Positions 13,601-23,633 of a stretch of DNA of 64,000 bases are shown here, piece by piece (position 1 is the first letter of the stretch; every line of letters begins with the position of its first letter). This DNA is from Cymodocea nodosa (Eukaryota; Streptophyta; Magnoliopsida; Alismatales; Cymodoceaceae). Where the stretch lies: NCBI GenBank assembly GCA_036874045.1, contig CM072336.1, forward strand, positions 26,735,501 through 26,799,500, in the 5' to 3' direction. The notes below the pieces were generated by a model. The model saw only the letters and a list, made by a program, of their open reading frames with translations. It was not told the origin of the DNA and made no database searches. The position numbers and the translations under genes were made by a program.

Positions 13601-16600
13601 GGTTGATTGATTTTGGGTGGCAAAGGAGAACCCCAGATGTCAAAGCATTTCCCTTGACTCCTATGTTGCCTTCTAACCTGTAACAACACCTTGGGGAGCC
13701 TTGGGAAAGAGCTCTTACCCTCCCCTCTTTTTTTCCTTCCTCTCTATTGAAAAGAAAATTAAACTGTTGATTGAAGATACAGAGTAGGGGAACTTTTGGC
13801 AAGAAGAAGGCCTCTAGGAATGAGCAGAGGTGTGAGAATTTAGAGCTTAACCTAAAGATAAGGGGGTTAGAGCAATTTAAATATGGTTTGAATAGGAATT
13901 AGGGCTTTTCATGGAAGCTGAGTACACACATGATCTAGCCATGTTTCAATTGAGGACATGATTGAGAAACTTGTTATTTAGCTATGGCTAATACATTGAA
14001 ATGGTTAGCAACCATTTGCACAGGACTTAATTGATGGATTCATGTGGAAACAATAAGATTTTCATGTTTTGTTGTTTTCATATTCCGTAATGAGTTCCTT
14101 GAAATTTCTATTGGATTATTGGTTTAAAAACACAATGTTAATGTTGAAGAGTGTATGCATAAAGTTTCGTGAAGTTCCATTGGAAAACTATAGAGTTGTA
14201 TTTGCCAGAAAATGTAGGATTCCAGCTAGGCTGCTGGACTAGTCAATTCGGGATGCAAGACAATTAAAATGGGAATAATTGTAAACTAAATAACAAAAAG
14301 CTTGATTAGGGCCAAATAGCATGGTAAATTGTGTTGGTTAGATGGTGGATAAATTAAACACACCATTGTTAATCTAAGTGGAATGGGGGATGGGTAAGAC
14401 ACTGCTTGTCAAGCTGGACGACCATTTGGTTGATTGATTTGATGTCCTTGTCTCCACCATAAAAGTAGTAACTAAATGTGGGAAAATATATGTAATATGG
14501 TTAAAGTTTGAACAGAATACTGGCCAGTGTACTGGATGACTGTTATGTTTGGCTCAATTCATTTGATTAATTAAAGTATAGATTAATGTTATAGATTTAA
14601 ATGTTCAATAATCTTCTAAAGAAAGTAATGTAATGTTGCAATTCTACTTTTTTGTTGTTTTTTGGAGCCATTTCAAATGCCTTGAAGTTATGTCAGGATA
14701 TTAGAAACAACCTCGAGTCTCATGACGTGAAGAACAGTTCCAACATGTTTCAGAACAAGCAATACGGTTCCAATAAGTCATACAACAGCATGGAAACTCC
14801 AGTTCACGTCACAAAATGGACAGATGGTATGTTCAATTTGTCTTTTTATCTTGCCCTTATCTCTGGAGGACACCTGCACTTCTTGTCAAATGCTTGAACT
14901 GCCACTTTATAAACTCTATGCAGATCTTCATAGTGTTGGTGCAGTGGAAAAGAAACAACCACCAGCTTCTACCACAAAGGTAAAACTCCACTAAATATGA
15001 CTGGAGATGATATTGATAACCTTTTATCTATGGGAGAGAGTGTTACTTGACAATTAATTTTACTTTTTGGTTGATTGCCTTGGCCAGTCTTTTTGTACTT
15101 GGTGATGATTATTAAGAGTAAATTTATGCTCTTTAAAAAATACTCCATTAAGTTGTTCCTTGAAACTGTCACTTATATTTAATTTTGCCTTAATTTCCTT
15201 GTTCTTATGGTCCCAAATTCGATTCTGTGTTTGAAAGTTATCATATAATGATTTGGTTTACCTGTCATTCTTCAGAATGGAGTAATTGTTCCGGTCAGGA
15301 GAACACCTGGTGATGGTGGCAAACAAAATTGCCAGCTTAGATTTGGAAGCTACTGTCTTTGGTCTGCTGAAAATAGAGTTGAATTGAAAGATCAACTGGT
15401 GAAAAGATTGAAAGACCAGCTTTTTGTGGCCAGAGCATATTATCCTAGTATTTTTAAACTTAAGTCACAAAAAGAACTATCTCAAGCAATGAAGCAGACA
15501 ATTCAAGAATATGAGCGGGCATTTAATGAAGTTTCTACAGACGGAGAACTTCCCCCATAGTAAGCCACTGTATTAATTCTAATGATGACTAACAGCACAT
15601 TTTTTTGTTGAGGAAAACTGACATCACATTTACTGTTTCTTCCTTTTAAGCAAATTCTTTTTAATTAGAAACCACATAACTACTTAGTTCATTTATGATT
15701 TGATAATACTAATTACTAAGATTGTCCTTATTGACCTTGTTTTTCCTGATTAAATTTAGCGTATTTAATTAATTTCACTGTAATTAAGCTGAGTCAAAAC
15801 ACCAAATATAGGAGCATCAGCTTTAATTAATTGCCTCTGTTAAAGTGTGTAATAAATGAACCTTTATATGTATCCTAGATGAGGATAGGGGTTGTGTGTG
15901 TGTGTTTAGTTTCACATCGCCTATCTTGTATTAACCTCTCATGTAGCCTTTGTATATAAAGACCCCCATGATTTACTAAGAATAACAATCCACATTTATC
16001 ATTCTTGTCTGCATATGGTATTAGAGCTTGAAAAACCTTAGGGCAATAACTGCCAGTGGCTTCACCAACTCTCTGGACAACCTTCTAGCAACCAGCCCAT
16101 GGTTCCATCAGCCCTTCCAGCTTGCTGGATGACTCTCCAGCCCATCTGACAACCTTCCCCTCCATTTAGAGGAGGTTGTAGGTCACCTACCAGCCTTGTA
16201 GGCTATCAGTGGTCCACCTCACAGCCCTTAGGACTGTCTAATTGACCCTTCCTGTGTCGGGTCTCTCTTCCCCATTTGGGGATGTCATCTCTTGCTTCTG
16301 CTGCCATCAAACCTGGCCTCCAGAATCTTGTCTGGACTATCCAAGTCCTTAATTTGAGTACTGTATTTTAAAGCATCATTTTAGAACTATTATCAGTACT
16401 ATTTGGCTTTATATAAAAAATAGGAAGAAATTAGTTCAATTGGAATCAATGAACTGAAGGAAAAGAATGCATGTGTTTAACTATCCTCATACTCGTATAA
16501 TCATATTCTCATTGAATAATTGTATAAGCATTCAATTAATCAAGTTTATAGTATTTTTCATGGATAGACCATGTGCTTGTTGGACTGGATTAGGATGATG

Positions 16601-19600
16601 TATGGCCTTGCTATTCAGTTTAATGTTTACTATGCATCACCTCAGATCATTTCCTTCTTTTTGATGTGTGTAATGTAGTCGACTAGGGACCCATATCATT
16701 TTGCTTTGAAGCTTTTAGGCTAGAGATTGAGAGTTTTGATTGGATATTGTGTGGTTGGTGGAATTCTATTCTAGGGGAGGAGGTACAATTTTTTCCTACT
16801 AGATCTCTACTGAATGCTTGCATACCAAGCTTTAGAAAGTGGAAGAAGTGGGAAATCTGAGGTTTGAAAAACCAAGGTTGGATATCTCATTGCTGAGCTT
16901 GATAGAAAGGAAGAGCAAGTTGGGGGCTTGCCAAATGTTGATCAAGACACTAGGTAGAGTTTCAAATGCGATCTTGAGGATTGGCTTAGTGAGGAAGAAA
17001 TCACATGGTTCCAAAGGTCTGGCGTACTATGGTTGAGGGTAGGTAACAGAAATACAAAGATTTTTCATAGAGTGGCCTCCAATCATCAACATGTTAATTA
17101 GATAAAGACAACATAAGAGAAGGATATTGAAGACTATTTTGTTAATCACTTGAGAGGAAAAATACTACATTCTTTGAGCTTCATGATTTAAACTTTCAAC
17201 AAATGTCTTTTGCATAGACCCAATTGTTAGAAGCAAACTTTTTGAAGGATAAAGTGAATAGACTATCTTTGCAATGCCTGGGGATAAGATGCTAGATTTG
17301 GATGATTCTCCAATTTTTTTTCAAGAGTTTTAGGATTTAGTCAAGGAGGATATAGTGCAAATCATGTCTGATTTCCATGCAATTGGTGGTGACATTGGTT
17401 GCGCTAACAAGAACTTCATTTCCTTGATTCAGAAAATTAAAGGGGCCTCTGATATCACACCATTTTGACCAATTAACTTAATGGTATTTACAAATTTGTG
17501 GCTAAATGCCCAGTAGAGAGACTTAAACCAATCCTTCCTAGCCTCATTAAGGATTGTCAAACTACTTTCATTGAGGGACTTCAGATTTTGTATGGATTCT
17601 TGGTTGCACATAAATGTATTAAGATTAGTGAACTCAACAGAAGGCAAATAATTTGGATTGGATAGATGAGACCCAACCTCATTTGATAATTTGCATATAT
17701 GCATCAGCATTGCTCGCTTTTTACTTATGGTGAGTGGATGTCCTATAGGAGAATTTGGTTGTGGGCATGTGCTTTTAAGGGAGATCCATTACCCTTTTTT
17801 CTCTTTGCACCTGTAGTGAAGGTGTTTGGGTGTATCACAAGGCTGAATCAAATGACTTCATCAGAGATTTTTTATCCACATAGCATCCCCTGAATCCTTC
17901 TCTCTCTTTGCACTGGCAGTGAAGGTGTTTGGCTGTTTGTGTCACAAAGCTGAATCAAATGGCTTCATCAGAATTTTTTTCCCACAGTAGGTCCTGAAGT
18001 TTTTTTGTTGTTAATATGTCAACGACACCCTCCTCTTTTATGATGCATAGCAAAATCAAATTAATCACTTTTAGTGTTGAATGTGACTGTTTAGCATTAT
18101 CATGAGTCTTAAGAGTCACCACAAATCTATAGTGATAGGGATTGCTAGCTCTAAGGCAGAGGAATAAATTGCAGCTAGTTGTAAAGGCAGTGATTTCCCA
18201 AACAGATATCTTGGACTTCTGCTGAATGGTAGTGTCTTGAAAGTTAGAGAGCCTGTGATTGACAGATTTGGGCAATAAATATCATGCTGGGCAGGTAGAT
18301 TCCTATCATTTGGTGGAAAACTCATTCTTGTTTCTTCTATTCTTACAAATATTCCAATCCATTACTTGTCATCGTTCAGGATACCAAGTTTAGTTGCACA
18401 TCGACTTGAAAAAAATTAGTGACAATTTCTTTGTAAAGGAGGTAGGAAGGGAAATCCTTTTGGCCTTTGTCTTGTTGCATGGAATCAGATTTTCCAATCT
18501 AGAGACAAAGTTGGTCTTAGCATACAGAATATGTGATCTATGAATCTGGCTTTGTTGGGTGAGTGGTTCATAGGTTCTATTATATGAGAGGGTAGAGATG
18601 TTTGTGGGTGGACGTTAGTGAGGCTAAGTTGTTTGTGATATTGTTGAAGGTGGGGGAACTGTAGACGATTAGTGAGGTTGTCTATTCTGTGGAGAGGGGT
18701 TCTAAAGCTACATGAGATTGCCAGATGTGGGGTCAAAGTTAAGGGTTGGGAATGGTAATGGAGTTAACTTTTGGGATGATTAGTGGCTGGATGACTCTCC
18801 CTCAACTCTCTTCATTGTGCTATACTTAATTGCAAATGATTAACGAATGTTGATGAGTGCTTTGAGTATTTTGCAATAGAGATAGCATGGGATGCTTGCT
18901 TTTGAAAGAATCTGAGTGATATTGTATCTTCAAACCTTGTTTGGCTTCTCTCTTTTCCATTTGTTTCTATAGATCTTTTGTATGTTTGGCAATGGCATAA
19001 CACATTAGCTTTCATGGTGAAGTCACTTTACCGAGTTTTCAAGTATAGAGGCATCAAATATATAGAATTGAAGTTCCTGTGGAAAAGTTAGATACCTACC
19101 AACTTATAGTTTTTCTCATGCCAGATGTGCAATTGTTGTGTACCTACAAAGTACCTATTACAGAGTAGGGGCTTCTCTTTGATTAGCATCTACAAATTTT
19201 GTCAATGTTACAAATTGAATTTGTGGCATTGCCCATTCATTAATAAAAGATGTTGATTGTAGGTGGGATTAGATGCTCAATATGAGTTGACATGAAGTCC
19301 TAAACTTTTAAAGAAATCTCATAGTCAGGACAAAGATGTGAAGACGTATCTCACCACCTAAAGGATTGGATGACATCCTATTTATTAGTTCAATCATCTC
19401 AAGGACAGCATCAGATCACAATTACCTTGAGACATACATCTGCAACATAATAATGCAAGACACATTCATGATGTGTCTACTTTAACATTTAACAGCATCA
19501 TTTTGCTGAGATGTGTGTGGACATGCACTCTAATGAATGTTGTAAAAGGTTACAGAGAGACTGTTGCCTGGACAAATATGCGTGATATTAGCTAAAAAAA

Positions 19601-22600
19601 AAAATTAAACAAAACAAATCCATTCATCTGGTGAAAATAGATTTCATGCCTCTCATTTCATTTTCATGTACATCTATAGCATTCCCCATGCCCTCCTACA
19701 TTCTCCCTTGGTATATATGAATATAATTTTTGCCCCTGCTCATGCACAGGTAATTACATATGTTCTTCCTTTTTGTTGACTAAAGATTAGCATTCTTTAT
19801 TTCTTATTTCAGCAAACCCAATACTATCAAGAAAATGGATGCAATAATAGCAAAAGCTAAGTCATGTCGCGTCAAATGTGCCAATGTGTACAAGAAATTC
19901 GTACAACTTGTTGATTTAACTGAAGATGAGACTTCCTTTCATATGAGACAGAGTGCATTTCTATATCAGCTTCTTGTTTATACCATGCCCAAGAGCATGC
20001 ACTGTTTGTATATGAGGCTTACTGTAGAATATTTCAATTATGCTTCTGTCACATATGAGAATCCACATTCAGAAAAGCTTGATAGCCCTGACTTTCAGCA
20101 CTATGTTATTTTCTCAAAAAATACACTTGCAACATCTGTTACCATCAACTCAACTGCAATGAATGCTCAGGTGCGTTAAATGAATCTTTTATATGTTGAG
20201 AATATCAATTGAACCTTTCTGCTGACTTCTGGTGGGAATAAGATTAGTTGGACCATGATTATGATTGAAGTTGTATGGCTTGCATTTTATATTATAGGAA
20301 AGCGAGAGTCTGGTATTTCACGTGGTCACTGATGGACAAAACTACCATGCTATGAAATTCTGGTTCTCAAGGAACTTCTACAAAAAGGCTATTATTGACG
20401 TCCTGAACATTGATGATCTTGAACTAAACAGCTCCTACAAGTCAATTCCGTGGCATCTTTCCCTTTCAGAGGAGTTCCGTGTTTCAATTAGGAACATTGA
20501 TCAGCCATCAGCAGATTTAAGAACTGAGTATATATCAGTCTTTGGTCACGCACACTTTCTTCTTCCTAATATATTTAATAATTTAAAGAAGGTAATTCTT
20601 TTAGAGGATGATGTGGTGGTTCAGCAGGATTTATCACCTTTATGGAATCTTAATTTGGAGGGAAAAGTAAATGCTGCAATTTATTTCTGTAATGTGAGAC
20701 TAGATCACTTGAGAAAATATATGGGAAAAAACGCTTACAAAAGCAGATCATGTATATGGATGTCTGGATTAAATATTTTGGATCTAGAAAAGTGGAGAGA
20801 ACATGATGTTACAAGAATTTATTTATCACTCCTACAAGAGGTAAACATTTAGATGCATCTTTATGTCTTATTATCTGTGTATCTCTATATAATTTATCCA
20901 TGATTTTTGCAATATTAAATAATATTGGTTTATTAGTGGATGTGAATATGTAATCTGGAAGGAATTAAATATGTCGACAAAATTTTGGCAACATATGTTA
21001 GTTTTTTGAATCGCTGAAATAACATCAAAATCAATGTTGAAATGGTAATTTATTAACAAAAAGTGATTTTTTTTATCATATTTCCACCAACATGACTTTG
21101 ACATTATGAAATTTTACCAACATTTTTTCAACTTAGCAAAGTCTAATATAAAATCGTAGTTAAATTTCTTGCTAAGGAGTAGGAAGAATTTCTTGTTCCA
21201 AAGGATCCACAAATTGTGATCTAAATAAGATGATTTTGGGACTTACATAATATTAAGATAATATTCTTAGAATCTTTGACTTACATAATATTAAGATAAT
21301 ATTCTTAGAATATTTTTTATTTATTATAACATATTTTAGTTTCAAATAAATTCTGGTACAAACGTATAGGATAAGTTAATCAATAATATACATTTAAGAA
21401 TATTTGAAATTAGTGCATAGATATTTACGTTATTAAAACATGAAAGTTGAAAATAACATACTGGAATACTTGATATTATTTAAAATACAAAAAATGTTCT
21501 AAATTAAGAGAAAATGATATTAACCTTATTGAAATTCAATGCCACGCAGAATGCCTACCTAAAATCTTCCTTTTGTTGTTTTGTTGTCTAAGCATTATTG
21601 TTGTGTCATCTATTCATTACCTGACACATAATATTGCCATAATATATGAGTGTAGTATATGCCTACCTTCTAATATGGTCTTATCAAGTCAGATATAGAA
21701 AGTTTAAGGCTGACAAACCGCAGGAATTTAAGAATGTGTCTAGAGTGTTTATATTGTGGATGGCTCTTGGCTATAAAATTTGACAATATGGATAAGCTGC
21801 TACAGAAGGTAGAATGAATAAGAAATAAATTTGGATAAAAGGTGAGATGTGCAAGAGTGTTTACCCTTTCGTAGTGCAGTTAGTAGGTTTACATCAAAAG
21901 GATGTGGATGGCTTGGTTGATCAGTAGATGTGGTTGAGGAGGATGGTAGTGGAAGTAGCGGAGGTGGCTTGATAGTGCACATGTGGTACGGTGGCATTAA
22001 CAACTTCTGATAACAGAGAAAAACTGTTTGTATAAAAGAACACATGATTCAGAGGTACAATGAACGTGTGATAACATGGATCCCCACACACACAAATTGT
22101 TTTTATTTTGTTGTGGCAGGCCTAGAATATGGTTGTGATCAGCAAATGGTGGCTGCCTCTACGCTGATGACACAAGAAAGAGAAAGGGAAGCTGTGGGAT
22201 TGCCAGTCCAAGGGAATGAAGCTGTCGTCTGGGGCGTCCTAGACCTGCAGCTAGGTTTTTAAGGGCACCCTAGGACTGGTACAGGGAAGAAAAGGGGTGT
22301 GGAAGGAGCAGAGGAATGAGGGGAAAGTCTGGGGGGAGGTAGAAGAGGGAGGAGACAGAACCTGGAAGATCAGCAGCAGCAATTGGAAGTTGGAGGGGAG
22401 CAGCAGGTTAGTGGGCATTGGCAGTGCCGGGAGAATGGGCAACAGTGGTGATAGGAAGATGGAAGGGGGAACGACAGATCAGTGGCCAGAATTTCTCCTT
22501 GGGCTCTGGTACCATGTTGTTTGGAGGAGAATGATCAAATGAAGGTCATTGCCCTAGACAAGGTACATATTTAAGGTGAGTAATTTGATATCCTAACTAA

Positions 22601-23633
22601 ATATATATTCGTTTACCCACATTACATAAACCCATATAACAATACATTTAACTAAATTGAATTTCTGACATGTTAGTACACAACATGGCATAATGCTCAG
22701 GTCTAGTTCCACTATTATCTAACGGTATAAAATAAAGATGACGTTATTGCGTGAATTGTAAATAAATAAAGATGCACTGCATAATATATACTTGGATTTT
22801 GAGGCTTAAGATCTTAAAATTTTGGCTAGTGTGTGATGAAGCGTTCAGTTACACTTAAGGCTATATTGCTTGAGTGTTGATATCAAGTTTCAACATTTGA
22901 ATAATTGATTTGATGGATGTTTAATAGATCTAAACAATGACTAAAATCATGTTTGTATTGGTCCTATTGGAAATGGTTCTTTTATCATGATTGATGACAT
23001 AAGAACATATTGATTCTCTCTTTCCAAAGACATTACCTTCTAGTATGGTCTTACCAAGTCAGAACTAGAAAGTCTAAGGCTGACAAACCGCAGAAATTTA
23101 AGAATGTGTTCAGAGTGTTTATATTGTTATAGATTAAACGTTTATGGCTTGGAAAGGGAATTGCATATGATAATGGTAGCCGTATTTCTTTACTCCTGTC
23201 TTCAAGAAATGAACAAATAGTTGACTTGTCTAGGAGTTAAGGTATTTATCAGTACTAAATCTCCGTATGATGAAACCAGCAAAACAGTGCATTATCATTT
23301 GAATGTTTTGACTTTTAACATTCTTACACAGTTATAACATTTTCTATGCAGGTGCCAAGTGAAACAGAGGAATCTTGGAGAGCTGCTGCACTTTACACAG
23401 GTTATCTTGCATTTCAAGATTTGGTTTATCCTCTTGATGAGTCATTGGTACTGTCAGGGCTTGGTAATGAATACAGTCTTAGCAAAGATGCAATAGCAAG
23501 TGCTTCTGTGCTGCATTATAATGGAAACATGAAACCCTGGCTTGAACTTGGTATTCACCGATACAAAAAATATTGGAGAAAATTCTTAACTCAAGGAAGT
23601 AGATTCATGGACGAGTGTAATGTAAATCTATAG
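7608..23633 (+). CDS. GAUT7: Galacturonosyltransferase-like protein, GAUT7 type (GT8)
   Basis: Eight exons: 7608-7749, 7897-7931, 14697-14826, 14924-14979, 15276-15559, 19813-20170, 20298-20840 and 23352-23633. All phases close, giving 609 residues (Arabidopsis GAUT7 is about 619). GAUT7 anchors GAUT1 in the Golgi homogalacturonan synthase complex. Residues 1-20 are basic and are followed by one membrane segment (VTVVGLGFLSVLVPIVFIVA), so this is a type II protein. A variable stem runs to about residue 121. Then comes the family block with QLFVARAYYPS (exon 5), FHMRQSAFLYQL (exon 6), the GT8 core with FHVVTDGQNYHAMKFWF (exon 7), and the C-terminal HYNGNMKPWLELG motif (His571, Lys577-Trp579). 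At the sugar-nucleotide site, residues 438-440 are E-D-D where GAUT1 and GAUT7 have D-D-D as I recall. An alternative start is Met11. Introns 2 (6.8 kb), 5 (4.3 kb) and 7 (2.5 kb) are filled with transposon debris. Confidence 0.92.
8707..8776. repeat. Short foldback / MITE-like remnant in GAUT7 intron 2
   Basis: TTGTCAAGGC at 8707-8716 is the exact inverted complement of GCCTTGACAA at 8767-8776, bounding a 70-bp block. The terminal motif resembles the TATCAAGG-type ends of small non-autonomous DNA transposons in plants, but the family assignment is a guess. Confidence 0.45.
9340..10080 (+). mobile_element. L1-type LINE fragment (endonuclease region) in GAUT7 intron 2
   Basis: Positions 9564-9761 encode WLVLGDFNSIRRPDEKSNG, the typical WLVxGDFNxxxxxxEK block of the apurinic endonuclease of plant L1 elements. 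It is followed, with frame changes, by remains of the FTWSN and DRVLIN..W regions (about 9750-9850) and the PNSSFRLESFWLK block (about 9925-9960). The reading frame is broken several times and no complete domain survives. A 53-bp piece is duplicated inside it (9528-9580 and 9587-9639). Confidence 0.75.
9528..9639. repeat. Tandem duplication (59-bp period) inside the LINE fragment
   Basis: GGAGCTTTCTAAGATACAAC begins at 9528 and again at 9587. The two copies continue in parallel to 9580 and 9639 with a few differences. The duplicated piece lies just before and into the GDFN endonuclease block, so it arose within the LINE. Confidence 0.85.
10190..10450 (-). mobile_element. Copia-type retrotransposon fragment (reverse transcriptase region)
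   Basis: Read on the minus strand, this stretch resembles the start of a Copia reverse transcriptase, including a D-I-K-N-T-F-F-Y-G-D-F block like the family DVKNAFLHGDL and a preceding ARLVA-GFTQ-like block. It is a short fossil fragment with many breaks and no visible LTRs. It lies in GAUT7 intron 2, opposite to the host gene. Confidence 0.55.
10930..11720 (-). mobile_element. RTE-type LINE fragment, antisense, in GAUT7 intron 2
   Basis: On the minus strand the order of motifs matches the C-terminal half of plant RTE-clade LINE proteins: a remnant over 11550-11720 corresponding to the catalytic-site region, then (about 11110-11260) a YGLECWAIKHNHM-like block with KMHILKWISGN, then (about 11010-11100) a VGITQNEDKIKENQLK block like the family VGVAPIEDKMRENRLRWFGH. 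The frame changes repeatedly. The similarity is judged by eye from recalled family patterns. Confidence 0.6.
12117..12226. repeat. 44-bp tandem repeat, about 2.5 copies
   Basis: A unit containing ATTAGAAACTAGGCTATG occupies 12117-12160 and is repeated at 12161-12204, followed by a diverged partial copy to about 12226. It lies within GAUT7 intron 2 in AT-rich DNA. Confidence 0.9.
12227..14696. other. Remainder of GAUT7 intron 2
   Basis: No coding exon was found that would fit between GAUT7 exons 2 and 3, and none is needed because the phases match directly. It holds a pyrimidine-rich run at about 12548-12608 and AT-rich sequence. The exon 3 acceptor is TGTCAG at 14691-14696. An alternative acceptor further upstream would break the frame. 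Confidence 0.5.
15880..16150 (+). mobile_element. Copia-type LTR remnant with primer-binding site, GAUT7 intron 5
   Basis: A probable LTR end runs from a TG-rich start near 15890 through TTTCACATCGCC and a TATATAAAG promoter-like box to a CA end at 16013. It is followed at 16016-16027 by TGGTATTAGAGC, close to the initiator-methionine tRNA primer site TGGTATCAGAGC used by Copia elements. Some leader-like CT-rich sequence follows to about 16150 or beyond. No coding part and no second LTR are attached, so this is a fossil fragment. Confidence 0.7.
16690..19200 (+). mobile_element. L1-type LINE remnant (linker and reverse transcriptase), GAUT7 intron 5
   Basis: About 2.5 kb collinear with the second half of a plant L1 ORF2, same strand as the host gene. 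Visible blocks in order: NRNTKIFHRVASNHQHVN (about 17046-17100, like the family GDRNTKFFH), NKNFISLIQKIKGASDI (about 17407-17458, like FISLIPKKxGAxxI), GDPLPFFLF near 17788 (like GDPLSPxLF), YLGLLLNGS near 18210, and GRFLSFGGKLILVSSIL near 18295-18345. Stop codons and frameshifts are frequent; the reverse-transcriptase catalytic block is not intact and no poly(A) end or target-site duplication was identified. It may derive from the same insertion event or family as the endonuclease fragment in intron 2, but that is not shown. Confidence 0.75.
17808..17997. repeat. About 90-bp tandem duplication inside the LINE remnant
   Basis: GTGAAGGTGTTTGG followed by CACAA(A/G)GCTGAATCAAATG and a TTCATCAGA block occurs from about 17816 and again from about 17919, each copy ending in a similar CCACA sequence. 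Two diverged neighbouring copies are therefore present. Confidence 0.75.
21241..21312. repeat. 39-bp-period tandem pair
   Basis: ACTTACATAATATTAAGATA and its continuation begin at 21241 and are repeated at 21280, each about 33 bases long, with no difference seen by eye. Confidence 0.9.
21665..21756. repeat. 92-bp direct repeat, copy 1
   Basis: This copy matches 23035-23126 over its whole length with only a few substitutions; the shared core includes AAGGCTGACAAACCGCAG. The two copies flank the antisense Copia-type remnant in GAUT7 intron 7. Confidence 0.9.
22180..22685 (-). mobile_element. Antisense Copia-type LTR with primer-binding site and leader
   Basis: Positions 22503-22514 read, on the minus strand, TGGTACCAGAGC, close to the Copia initiator-Met primer site. 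Beyond it lies a probable LTR at 22515-22685 bounded by inverted TGTTG...CAACA ends. On the other side, 22180-22502 is purine-rich on the plus strand (CT-rich on the element strand), as Copia leaders often are. No coding region or second LTR was found. It is a fossil; the left limit is uncertain. Confidence 0.6.
23035..23126. repeat. 92-bp direct repeat, copy 2
   Basis: This is the partner of 21665-21756, about 1.37 kb downstream and in the same orientation. Confidence 0.9.

Larger units (their letters stand above)
20841..23351. other. GAUT7 intron 7 with internal repeats
   Basis: The donor is GAG|GTAAAC at 20840/20841 and the acceptor TATGCAG ends at 23351. The intron contains a 39-bp-period tandem pair (21241-21312), a 92-bp direct repeat pair (21665-21756 and 23035-23126), and between the two copies an antisense Copia-type LTR with leader. 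No extra exon was seen. Confidence 0.7.
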
